Source: Crotophaga sulcirostris
Taxonomy: Eukaryota; Chordata; Aves; Cuculiformes; Crotophagidae
Reading direction: 5' to 3'
Assembly (NCBI GenBank): GCA_013397455.1
Contig: VYZB01000237.1
Span: 762,749 to 826,748, forward strand
Length of the DNA: 64,000 nt
Below the pieces are notes generated by a model, which saw nothing but the letters and a program-made list of their open reading frames with translations, was not told where the DNA came from and did not search any database. Positions 24,146-37,184 of the stretch are shown here, in pieces (the stretch's first letter is position 1; the number at the start of each line of letters is the position of its first letter). A program made the translations under genes and the position numbers.

Positions 24146-27100
24146 TATAAAGTACTTTCCCATGATAACAACGATATTTTAAATGTTGCTGATTGTGGGA
24201 GGAAGAAGAGAGAAGGGTGGGAAGGAGACGTCAGACTGATAGGGAAATAGATTGCTAGCTACTGATAACAGCAAGTTTTGAGATGCTTTGGTATTTTCTC
24301 AGAAGCGTGAAAGCTGAATGCAATGTTCAGACTCAGATAATATAAATCCAATATTTTGTTTTCAGTCAAAAGAGTAATTCAACTATTAGTAATCTCTAAA
24401 CTTTAGCCTGGCCATACAGGAAACTCAGATAACGTGAACAGTTTGAATGATACTAAGGTTTTCTTTCTGGACCTGCACACTTCTGTTGGGTAATGACAAC
24501 TGACTATTTTATAAACCTCCTCAGCTTTCAAAATGCAACAAACAATAAATGACTGACAGAAACATTATCAGTAGAAATGAATTGAAACAAAACAAGAAGA
24601 GAAAAATAAATACCTGACTACTCACATTGAAGCTAAAGTTCTCATGGGAGTAGGACTGGGGCCATAATCAGCAAATGTCTACAAGAATCTGCGGATCAGA
24701 ATGTTGATTACAAGGTATACTCAGTTCTGTTAGGATGTAAAAAGTGACTACTCCTAAGCCCAGCAGAGAAAAGAAATTTGTCTATTAAGGTGGTACCTGA
24801 TCTAAAAAAAAGTGGTACCTCCACACAATGAAAGTAACAGCAAAATTTTTATGTAAATTTTGGTACATATATATCAAAACAATTAGGATAGGAAGAATTA
24901 AGGAAAAAAGAAATGCTATCGCTGAATATTGTGCTTAAGAAAGTAAATATTCACATAATGCATAGGTAGCTTGAATTACAAAGTAAAAATAGGAGTAACA
25001 AACATTTTTTCTAAGACTCTAGTAGTCTTTATAATTTTTAAACTCAGTAATAACATACATTTTATCTTTCTAGACTTGGTTGAAGTAAACATTTTTGTGC
25101 AATCACTGACAGAATTTTTTGTTCATAGAAGAAGAGTTCTTATGTTTAGAGTTTAAAGAAGAATAGTTTCTTGTATTTAGACATTAACTTTTCCACTGAT
25201 TTACAGTTTTCTGCATCCTTTCAAAATATTGTAGGTCCATAAACTCTTATAATATTGAAAACTAATTTCATTTTATCTAGTACTAATGAATAACATGCTT
25301 TCATATTAAAGATGTCCTTTTTCTAGGTAAATTCCTCGATTTATAATTATGCAAAGGTAATTCTCAAAGATCTCAAAGGCAGAAAGGAGAACCTCATACT
25401 AATTTTAAACTACCATACCTTAGAATATTCATAAAGTCGATATATTTCACTAAAGAAGGAAGTTTACAAACTTGATGAATTGCTATCACACATGGAGGTG
25501 CATTGAAATTGATCAGAGGAATGATGAGATTGCATGAAAGGTTTCAGCACTACGGACAGCTCATGGAGGGAGCTGTTTCTTGAGACTGGTCACTCACATA
25601 GGACCCCATCACCCAGCAGATATCATAATTTGTCAGAAAGAATTTGTCGGCATCTCTTATGTGTTTTCCTTTGAAATCAAACTACATTTAGAACTTATAA
25701 CTCAGAGTTTATAAATGAGAAGCTATTTTTTTCACGTAAAAACATCTCTGCACAATGTTATAAAAACAGCACACGAATACAAGTCTAAGGAGGACAAAAA
25801 GACATTTTCCCCTCACAGAATAAGTAGAGGGTTTATTTACTTTACTTAAATATCTCATTAAAAGTTTTTGCTAACGGAAAAAATGCATTTATCTACAGTA
25901 GAATTCTCATACTAAACTTCTGAGACCTGAAATGTAACTAGATGTAGCTCACAAACATTTGAATTGTTCTTACTTTACGCTGATATCAAATGAGAATATA
26001 CCTTACATTTTAAGGAAAAATTGATTATCCTGTTGCTAATTGTTAAGATGTAAATTATTACCTTTATATCCCAAAAAGAGAGAAATATAATTACATTTTC
26101 TTAAAGTAGCTTTTCAATCGTCGTCTGACATGACCTTGATTAAGCCATTTCACAACTTTAACATCTTTTCTCTGAAAGTATCTGTGAAAGAATATGCTGA
26201 GCTTTTGTTTTCAGCATCTTCTGTAACTGTCCATCATAGAGTAATAGTCTTTATTAGTGCAAAAATGCCATCACTCATATCACTCAAAAGTGAAACTTTT
26301 GAAATAGGAGGAAATGTCCATAGAACAGTGTCTCTACAATAGGTTACAAGATCATCATATGTTTAGTGAGTCATACAATAAAACATTTGTTATTTGGTAG
26401 GAGTGCTTAAGTGATAGGATACAAAGAAGGAATACAAACAAAATAATCCTCTTACTACAGGATTTGCAGAAAGAAATGCTTGCAGATTTAGATTAAAACT
26501 TTAAAAATACATACTTGCTAGTACATTCAAGTTAATACCAACATCCATATTTTCATAAATTTATATGTCAACAGTATTACAGTTCTTCAGCATTCTGAGA
26601 TTTGAAATACCTTTAAATTGAAATCTTATATATTTCTAGCAGAAAGGTAAGTTTAGTGATATTTTTTGATCAAATACTATTTAGTGTAAGAACATGTTAA
26701 AGGCAAAAAGCATGTTAGAGGTGAGGCCGTTTAAACCCACTTAAATTAGATTTCAAAATTTATATTGTTCAATTAATGGTTGTTTAATCCTTTACTTATT
26801 GTACACACTTGTGTGTGTATGTGCAAACTACTTTAGTTCTATTAGCAACGTATTAGCCTGCCTGCAGACCTTTATTTCATTATATCTGTATTGCATTATT
26901 TTATCTATGGAAGAAGTATTTTGTAGAACAAATGACAATGCTTTTAATGGCAGTACTCTGAACCATTTACTATCCATATAAACATAATATCTTTAATATC
27001 TACTTAGAAACACCTTCATGACATTAGCACAACAAATCTCTAAAAAGATTCCTTAGTTCCCCATGCCAAAAGATATTTTACGAAACACAAGAGAATCTAC

Positions 27101-27940
27101 AGATGAGCAGTGGGATTCTTGTGGATAGCTGTTCCTTCCATAGATACACTACCTTATAATCTTGAGGGTCATTAGGAAGGGTCTAAATCCACTTTTTAGC
27201 TCTAACAGCTTAGTGTATATTTTTCTACCATTTCACAGACATATGTCCCAAAAAATCTCACAATTTTTTAAGCAAAGTAAAATATGTTTAAAAAATGTGG
27301 GAATAATTTCCTAGTAGGGGTATAGTATGCTTTTTAATATTCTCTTCATTTACAGGAAGGTTGTTTTTTCATACAAGGCACAGGGCTAAAATTCTTCAGT
27401 CTTTTATTAATTAGGTTGATTACTCTCTTTAATGGTAGTAGGAATTGACAACAAGATATATTTAATTTCCTCAGAAACAAAGAGAAGCATTTTCACAGAC
27501 CTGTGTTTCGATTTATTTAATAGTTTTCTCTCAGGAACCCAATGCATTAAAAGCAGTACTTACTGATTATTCAAACCACAAAATAGTAGCTCAGAAACAG
27601 ATTTACTTTATCTTGGCACTTGACAGCCAACCTAATTCTGAAACAAGTTAGTAATGAAAGAAAGAAGGCAAACGTTATTGTTTGGAATGACCGGCTAGGT
27701 CACACTCAAAACATAAGACCACAAAGAGTTTTTAATTCATTTCTTTTAATACTGTTAACTTACTTCTTTCTATCAGCTACTCAACTAAAAATAGTGTTCT
27801 ATCAATAAAAAGATTAATTATTTACTTCTTGGTAAAACATCTACAAAAATCAATTCCGATATTCCACTAGCTAACACAGTCAAATGATAACTTACACATG
27901 CACATTCAAGTTTCTGATTTAGCTACCATGACATAGCTTA
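24146..27940. other. AT-rich non-coding stretch 3' of LRRN3
   Basis: No gene, RNA gene or dispersed repeat was recognised. Only short ORFs and A/T runs are present. Confidence 0.55.
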
Positions 27941-28136
27941 AAAAAAAAATTCTTCACTGAAAAGGATATCAGGCACTGGAATGGGCTACCCAGGGAAGTG
28001 GTTGAGTCACCATCCCTGGAGGTGTTTAAAAGATGGGTAGACAAGATGCTGAGAAATATAGTTTAGTTGCAGATAAGTACAGTTGGACTTAATGATCTCA
28101 AAGGTATTTCCAACCAAATGATTCTATGATTCTATG
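27941..28136 (+). mobile_element. CR1 LINE 3' fragment (about 0.2 kb)
   Basis: The start matches the C-terminal coding end of CR1 ORF2 ([30 protein letters not shown] when read with small indels). It continues through the 3' UTR (TTGGACTTAATGATCTCAAAGG) and ends in the octamer tail, two copies of ATTCTATG. It is strongly 5'-truncated, with several indels in the coding remnant. Confidence 0.93.
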
Positions 28137-28364
28137 TGAAATCATAACTCCAAATAATAGCTAAAATCTTAGATAAAAGATCACAGAATAAACGTTCATC
28201 TACATCCTAAAGGAAATTCCCATTTCCAACACTCATTAATAATATTCATTATGCTTTTGTAACCTTAAACAGTGCACTCAAGCAGAATTAAAAAAGAAAT
28301 GGAGAGTCTTCCCTCAGTCTTGCGCTGGTCAATAATAGAAGACACATAATGATCAACAATAATC

Positions 28365-29076
28365 TTATAATGGGGAGCGAGAGGCTGGAGAGCAGCCCTC
28401 CAGAAAGGGATCTGGGGGTTCTGGTTGACGGCAAGTTGAACATGAGTCAACAGTGTGGCCTGGCAGCCAAGAGGGCCAACCATGGCCTGGGGAGCATCAA
28501 GTTGCCAGCCAGTTGTGGGAGGTGATTGTCCTGCTCTACTCTCCACTGCTGCAGCCCCACCACGTGTATTGTGTGCAGTTTTGGGCACCACAGTATAAAA
28601 AGGATATTGAGCTACTGCAGAGTGTCCAGAGGAGGCCCACAGAGGTCATGAAGGGTCTAGAGGGGATATCGTATGAGGACCGGTTGAAGTCAGTTGGTCT
28701 GTTCAGCCTGGAGAAGAGGAGACTGAGGGGGGACTTCATAGCAATTTACCACTTCGACACAAAGGAAGGAGCAGGAGCAGGCACTTATCTCTCTGGTGAT
28801 CAATGATAGGACCAATGGTAGGAAGATGTCCCAGGGGAGGTTTTGGTTGTATATTAGGAAAAGGTTCTTCACTCAGAGGATGGTGGAGCAGTGGAACAGA
28901 CTACCCATGGAAGCTGTTGTGGTGCCAAGCCTAACAATATACAAGAAGCATTTGGACAGTGTCCTCTAGACACATGGTATGAACGTTGGGATTGTTCTAA
29001 GCAAGGATAAGAGTTGGACACTCTGATCCTTCTGGGTCCCTTCCAACTCAGGTCATTCTGTGATTTTGTGATTCCA
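28365..29076 (+). mobile_element. CR1 LINE 3' fragment (about 0.7 kb), second insertion
   Basis: It covers the C-terminal part of CR1 ORF2 and the 3' UTR. Around 28410-28740 the + strand reads as [22 protein letters not shown] and then [18 protein letters not shown] and [13 protein letters not shown]. It ends with TTCCAACTCAGGTCATTCTGTGATTTTGTGATT. The tail differs from that of the neighbouring copy at 27941-28136, so these are separate insertions about 230 bases apart. Frameshifts and stops show it is inactive. The best-preserved open piece is 28453-28806. Confidence 0.94.
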
Positions 29077-32000
29077 TAAAATATTCTTTGTTATCTGAAA
29101 CCAGAAGAGACATTTCAGAAAATTGTGCCTACGTAGTCTAGGAAATAAATTCACATACTAGACAGTACCAGAAGAACTGAGGTTTTAGAGAGAAAAATTT
29201 GATAAGTATCACTCTCTCTCTGACTTACAGAAGAAAACAATTCTTATTAATGAACTGAATGGAGTAAAACCATAATGGATATATGGCACTGTCAAGACAA
29301 GAAACTTTACATAGCAAAAGGTGTACAGTAAGTCTGAAAAGTTCAGTAAGAAAACTACAGAAGACATTTGAAGGCTATAGTTAAATGGAATAGAGAAGAT
29401 AGCCATTGAACACAAACCACTAGCGACAAACCAAGACTAACAATTCACCTCATGCTAAAGATGAGAAAATGTGTTTGGAAACAGATTAAGAATTACATGC
29501 ATTTTTTGTAGAGGTAAGAAACAACATGACTAGAAACATATCCAGAGGAAAAAAATTACTGGTGTTGCCTACCGAAGATCATGAGACTTCATCACAACAT
29601 AGCCTACAGAAAAACAACTTGATTAAAACCATTGGGAAAGTGATAGGTACAAGTAATGTGTTTAGAACACCTTTGCACCTCATGAGCAACAGTAGAAAGA
29701 TGCTGGATTAAACTCCTAAGTAGAAAAAAAAAGTATATCTTTCTGGAATATTGTTTGACCTTCCAAACCAATTGTTTTCATAGGTCAATTAACTGACATA
29801 CCAAATGTGTAATTTAAATAGCTTCCAGTTTAATACTATTGGAAATAATTGGAATCAATATTCCAAGGAAAAGGCTAAATAGATATTTAGGGAAAATGCT
29901 AAGCTACGACAGAAAAAGAGAAAGATTATCAGAACAAAAGATTATGTAAACATTCAGTAAACGTCAAATCAAGACACTGAGAACAAAAATTAACCTACAT
30001 GTCAAAGTTTCTGAATATAAAAGAAAAAAAAATCAAAATTTATTTTCCCATATGACAACGCTAGAAGCTGGATATTAAACAAGAGAATTGCAATTATTCA
30101 TTTATATTGATAAATTCAACTTAAGTTAGTACTGAAACTGGGCAAGATTTGCACAACTAGAATGTTAAAAACCATAGCCATAACCAACCTATTAAGAACT
30201 GTGCTTTGAAATGGAGAACTGAGCTATTCGCTTCAGCTTCAATAAAAATTCTGAAGGACTTGAGTCCTCTTCAATTTTTGTATTATAGGACAGTGTGAAG
30301 AAAATATATTGTATGAGACTAAATTCTCTCCACAATTAATTGCACTTCACTATTCTGAGACAAAATGTACAAGCGTCATTTGTAAATGGCATAAGCATAT
30401 AGTAGAAGTAGTAATGAAAAATGAAAACTGACCCTATGGTATGTGACTGACAATGGTTATATTGTTATTCTGGCTACATTAGTAGTGTAAGAGATAAGGT
30501 TAAGCCAATTGGACAACATGTTTAAAAGACTTGTTATTTTGAACACTCAAGAAAAACTAAATAAAAGTTGTGTACATCTAGCTATTTGACTACTGTATTC
30601 TCAGAGAGATATAAAGCAGTTATATCGAAGTGCCTTCCCATTTTCTATTTTAAAAAATGAAGTAGACTAATCTTCAAAGAAGTCAACTGTAAAATAAAGA
30701 CTGCAAATGATCATAAATCCGGACTTTGTTTTTTCAAATAGTCAAAAAATCACTTTTGTCTTTGTCTTCTTAAAAAATTGTGATCAGTTGTCAGTGCTAC
30801 CAAACATGAATGAAACAAAAACTATGAACATGTACTTTCTATTTCTAGGAATTACAATTACAAAAACTATGTTTTACATTTAACTAATGCCAAGAAAAGA
30901 CTACCAATAACTTTTTTCATAAAAAAAACCATGAAAGTCTATTCACCTACAAAAAGTCCATACACTCTGTAGATAGTTATACTATTTATTGTCTGGCTAA
31001 GCATTTAACTAACCTGTAAACTGTGATGATTAATGACAAAAAAAAAGCTATAACGATAGAATTATCCAGTTTCATTTTGAAAGCTTTTTGGTGCATCCTT
31101 CCTGACTTGCAGCTATTGCTCTGAAGGACATGCCCTTCTATCTCTTGTAGGTCTTGTCAACTCTATACATGAATCTCTGGTATCCCAGGGCACCAAAACA
31201 GAATTCTAGATGCTTATACTTAGGAATGTAACAATGAAAGAACAGTCACATACAAAAAGAAATTCCATTATATTTATTCCAAAGAAAATTAGCTATTCGA
31301 TGAAAACTTATTTTTATGTAAAATGTTATTTTACCATTAACGAAGCTCACCCCTATTTAAAAAGAAAAAAAAAGGCTGGGGAGAATGTTCCATTGTTCTT
31401 GGAACATTTAAAAGATTTTTATACTATTTCTTTAGACATTTAAGAAGAAAAACATCCATTTTCATTTGCCAAACTACTGTGACAGAACAAATACAAGTAT
31501 TTACACAACACAGATTAATAAAAAAACTGAAATGAACTGCTGATATGAAATGTTGACATTCTTGTAGAACATTTCATATTCATTGAACCAACAAGTTCAG
31601 ATTTTAAAAAGTTCCATTGGAAAAGGTTTAATTCCTTCTTAAGTTCATACTCCAAAGACATCCAAGTATAATGCACATCCACAAAGATATTCAAGACTAT
31701 AAATCAACAGTCTTCAAAGCAAATGAATCTTTTATTAAGTCATTGCTCCCTTCAGACGAAGCTGAAAACTACAAATGAAATTCCTCTGGCAGCTAAAGAA
31801 TGCTTTTTACAAATCTCTCTCACTTGCTCCTTTTTATTTTGTCTCTCAGCTTCATTTATTTTTAGATTTTTTTTCCCCAAAGTCTTTTTCTTTGCCTTGA
31901 TGCAAATGCTCTGTTACTCTCCCTTCCATGATCCCTTTGGGTCTTTTGCTTATTTCCTGCTACTATTGTTGCCAGATTGTCAAATCACTTCCAACACTGC

Positions 32001-35000
32001 CAGTAAGGGCAGATGTTGTCTGACTTAATAAAAAAATTAGCAAGCAAATATCACATTTGCAGGCAAAATATTTGAATGGCAAAATATAGATATTAAAGAA
32101 AGACCACGAATTCTTAAAGAAAACACTGGTGTAAAACTTATCAGCTAATGAGATGAAATATCTTTCAGGGAAACAAAGCATAGAAAAGTAATGACATTCA
32201 GATGAAAATAATAACAATAATATGGGAGTAAGACAAAGCTGAAAGGGCAGGCAATTTGGGCAGATGGCCTATTCCTGATCCTAAAATAGCTGATGTTGTT
32301 TTTAACATTACAGTTTAGAAGAGTGGAAAACAACTCCATCTGCCTTATCCTTACATAGCTATTGTTTATTATTTGTGTTGATGACAATTTCACACTGTGC
32401 TTCAAATAAGACATAATGCTTTTGGGAATCACAAAGCTCCATGCTGTATGTATTCAGGTGAGGAGAGCAATTCAGAATAAATGGCCAAAAGAATGAGTTA
32501 TTAAATATCATAATAATTGTAACTTCTTGGTCCAAGACAATTTACATTCATATTTCTACAAAATATACTCCCCTAATACAGAAATCTGGGATTTCCCTCA
32601 CAAGTTGAATACACTGATTCTCTCCCACCCATTCAAAACATCAATCACAGAACAGTATTTCCTTTAGTAGGAATTGTCTTCTACAAATGAAAGAAAGTAA
32701 GGCATATGGAAAATACTTCCATACTGAAATAACTTCTTAGAAGAATATAACAGCCACGGTAAATAATTATATTATTCCTTTCAAGAATTATCCATTAAAG
32801 AGACTCTCAAGATCTACAGATTACTGAGTCCTAAACAGCACTCTGAATACGGGAATGTTCTCATTGTGTGTTCCATCTTAGAGCTCAAGTGAAAAAAGAA
32901 GTTCTGAGGACAGCTGTACAAGAGGAGATTTTCATAGTTTTTCATAGTTTGGTGCTAAATTAACGGTCAAGGAATGCTATCACTCCTGTCCCAGATACTG
33001 TTTTCTATTTCAAACTGCCCACAAATGAGACAAAAGTATTAATCCTTTCCAAGACCATCAGGAAATACACAGGCTGATTTCTTTTGACAGTTCAGCTCAA
33101 CATTTCTCTTTACCTTTAGATGTCATGCAGATTTACATACGTCCCCAGAAACAACATGAGGATAGGATCTCTCCATGACATTTGGTGTCATATATCACCC
33201 TGAGACTGCCTGTCACTATTTGCACAGTGTGGATTTGACCAGACAACAATTTTGCTAGATGGAGAGACAGCTTTCAGGTTCACACACTTAAAAAAGGAAA
33301 CAAGAGCCCCATATTAATAAGAAGGTATTCACAGGGCATCCCTTCAGTTCAGACTATTGCTGCAGATGAAAAAGCAAGTAAGCATTGGACTCCTACAGAA
33401 TCATGTAGCTATTTCACGCTCCAGCACTCAAGATGATCTGGGCAGCTAGATGCCAGAACAAGGGCCAGTAAGGTAACGAGTCACTTCTATCTATAGAAGA
33501 CAGGGAAGAAAACAAGATGCAAAAATGAACGTATTTATATTCTTTTTTAAGGACTAAACTCACTAAATATGGTTTCTAGTGACATCACAACAGTGAAAGA
33601 ATCACCTTATTCATCTTTTTAAGCCTAGCAATTAAACCATCTGGATCACTAGACCTTGAAGGGTAGATAAATACATGGGAGGACTATCTCTGCAAGACAA
33701 TAAAGGAGGAAGGCTTGCCCAAACTGAGGTGTGCAACAGTATGGACAACACAAAGCTGCGTAGAAAATGAGGGTGGCTTTTCAAGCTAACTGAATAATCG
33801 GGAAACAGAAAAACAAATCCCAAAGCTTTCCTGATAGTTAATTAGCTTTTCTTCAGAACCTCAACAAATAGGTCCTTTAAAAGCAGAATAAACATGGGCT
33901 TTGCACTGGTCAAAGACAGACAAACCTCAAAGTAAAATATCTAATACTAATTTTGAAAAAGCAACGATGATAGTCTTCATCTATAAACATTTATTTCAGT
34001 CCAGAACAAGATTTGGTAAAGAAAGCATTTTAGCATTCATATACTACACGTTACAGGTAAAGCATTTACAGTTTTGTCATTTAGCACATGAGCACAAGTC
34101 AGATGACTTGAGATGGCTTTGAGAATAACATTTGAAAGCAGAAGCTTGCCATAAATATCCATCCTTTTGCATGAAATTGTACTCTGTGGTGTAAACATTT
34201 CTAATATCTTTTTCAGTCCTTAGGATGAATTTAAGCTAAACTTAAAAATATACAACTAATTATGTTATAGCACTAAAGATACTGTCTGAAGACTACTAAA
34301 GACAGTTAACAGACAATGCTTTGATACAATGGTGGAATGGTTTCATAGAAAACAGAACCGTATGATGAAAATCATCTATTCCTACCTATTCTAACGTCTA
34401 AATGGAAGATAAACGGGCTACAAAAAGAGTTAGAATTATTATTTTAAATTAACTGCAAAGTGTCCAATAACTATGCAAAGTAAATAACAACCAATTAAAG
34501 TTAGTCTCACTATAGTAAGCAACTATTGTCATTAAACTACAGCTAACCAGCTATGTCTTTATTTACATATTAGGTAATAAAAGGAATAAATTAAATCAAA
34601 ATTATACTTTCCTAGATTAACATAATCTTACCTTAATATTTACTGTAAAATGAGATCTGTAAATATATATTAATTAGGTAGTTATTTAAAAAAATGCATT
34701 TTTGTCTAGTGAGTCAGACTATTGTGTAAACAGTAATATAATAACAGCTTCTGAGAAAAAAATATAAATTCATAAAATATAATTTCATATTACTTTTGAC
34801 TCAGCATGCTAAAATGCAGTCATATGAATTTTATCAGTTCACCACTGGTTTTTGTTTTAACTTTACCAAAACTAAAATATTTACCAATCTTAAGATTTAA
34901 TGTCTTACAGAATTTATTTAATAAATGCTCTGCAAGTATTTATGAGAAGTATATGTCCATTTTTAGCTAACGAAGTGCTATATTGAATATTCATGTGCCA

Positions 35001-37184
35001 TACAATCTATTTCAAAAAATGAAACCTTGTATTCTCCTAAAATATGTGCTAGCACACGTTCATCTGTCTATACCTAAGTTATTTAACATATGCACTGCAC
35101 TATCTCAATTTCATTTCTTCTACAGCCATGTAAGAGGATTTCAGCACTCCAGTCAGAATTAACTATATTCCCATGATGTCTGGACTCTTAGTTTGACAAG
35201 TTCAGAATAGCACTGTTCACTGTCACAACACTTATAAAAGTATATTTACATTATCATGTTCAAATCACCCTCTTGCCTTTCAGGCTCTTAAGAGTCCAAA
35301 TCAAAATTACTTCATTTTCCTTCTTCCAGGAACTTTAACCTCCCTCTCACCCTTCACATTTCTTCTATTCATTTAGCAATAATGTATTATATCACACTAG
35401 CGTGGGCATGCAAACCTCCTTTTTAACTACTTTCTACTTCATTAACGCTTCATCTTTTTTCTACTTTCCTATGAAATGCACTTCTAGAGTATCCTTCTCT
35501 ATGCTAATTGTTATCATTTTAAAATATTAAATTATAGGAAAAAAAAAGAACAGAAAAAGGCTGAATTATTCTCTAGATTTGATTGCAAATTTCAAGTGTA
35601 GCTAGAGGAGACTGCAACCCTGAAAACTCTGCAGCCTGTTCCCCCACATACTTCATCAGTTAACTCTTCTTAAATGATATTATGATAACTAAAGCTCACT
35701 TTTTCTCCCTTGGTCTCAGAAAAGTTGATTAAAACCAACTTTAAGTTGATTAAAAGCTTTTTTACAGCTAGAGTAATTTTAAGTTATTTCTAGCATGTGC
35801 AATATCTGTACTATTAGAAAGAAAAAACAGAAAGTGAACAATATTATTTATCCAGACTTGCAAAAGCATATTACAGTTTATAAGCATACACCAATAAACA
35901 TACTACATGAAAGCACATACACCAAAGGGAAAAGCCTCCTGCTGCCCTGAACATCAGTTAACTAATTTCTAGTTAATAACTAGTTAACTAGTTTCAAATA
36001 AAAGAAACAAAAAATATATTGTAAAATTGTTGTTTTTTATCTACCACATCAAGAGTTAGGTAAGTACCCACCAGTACTTCCTCATATAGTAAAAATATTT
36101 AGGTGCATAACTTTCACTGAATTTAACAGATACTACCCTCTGACTTGTTGGGGTGTTTGGGACATTACTAAGCACGCCCATCAACCATCAAAATCCTGGC
36201 CTCTTGGACCTAACTATCAGACTCACAGCCCTCAAGAATTTTCTCATGCATGGCTGTACCCAAGACAGTAAAAAAGCAATGTACATCATTCATTTAATTG
36301 AAAACATTACATTTATTTTTAATTAAGACAAAATGGGAAAAGAACAATATTATTTATTTAAAATGCTTAGAATAGAATACGTTGGGGAGAACATCTGTTT
36401 CAGAATTGAATAATTGAAATAATGGATAGTCTAGAATTTTAAGTACAAGCAAAGGAATGTTCTGTATGTTCACATACTATCTAATGACAAACAAAATAAA
36501 TATGCCATACCATAAATTGCAAATTACTTTATTTTAAGATACCACAAGTAATATAGGTTTCCCTCAGTTTCTTATTCCTCCTCATCTAAAAAGTTTGCAA
36601 AAGTCTGCTCCTGCTACTTATCTCTAACTATAAATTATCTTCCTACAGGATTTCTTAGGCTTCAGCTTGTTTTCCTCCTCCTTTTGTCCCGATCATTTGA
36701 AAATTTCTTTTTGCTTCAATTATCTTACACATGCAAGTTCCCTGTCTTTGTATGTCATGCAACATCATTCTCCCACTATTAGCATCTCTTCTTTAGTTTA
36801 ACATTCTGGCACAGAACTCTACTTTTCCCTTCCAAAATTAATGTTCTGTCACTCCAGATGTGTATAAAATAATCTAAATTCTTCATTCTATAACCTTTAC
36901 ATTAAATATGCCAAACTGTATGTATAATGTAACAACTTTCCAGTGATCAGAGGTTTACCTTAATCAAGAGTGTGGAAATCATCTCATAAATACTCAGAAA
37001 AAAAGGGAGAAATTCTAAGAGAGGAAAAAATATATTTTTTTTAAATGGTAGATTACAAACCTGATCGTATGTTGCTAACAGATCAAGTGCAGACTATGTA
37101 CTACAAATAAAAGTGAGGAATAATCAGAAACTGTAGGTACTCAATGGTAGATAAGTCAATTGTAAAACCCAATTGTAACATAGG
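29077..37184. other. 8-kb AT-rich non-coding stretch without recognisable repeats
   Basis: No gene, RNA gene or CR1 copy was recognised. Minor items are a 10-bp tandem at 32930-32950 (TTTTCATAGT twice), an inverted/direct repeat cluster at 35722-35758 and a 16-bp perfect palindrome at 35978-35993. Confidence 0.55.
35978..35993. repeat. Perfect 16-bp palindrome (AACTAGTT twice)
   Basis: AACTAGTTAACTAGTT is self-complementary and also a tandem of an 8-bp palindrome. Related TTAACTAATTTCTAGTTAA lies just before it. Probably low-complexity expansion. Confidence 0.7.
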
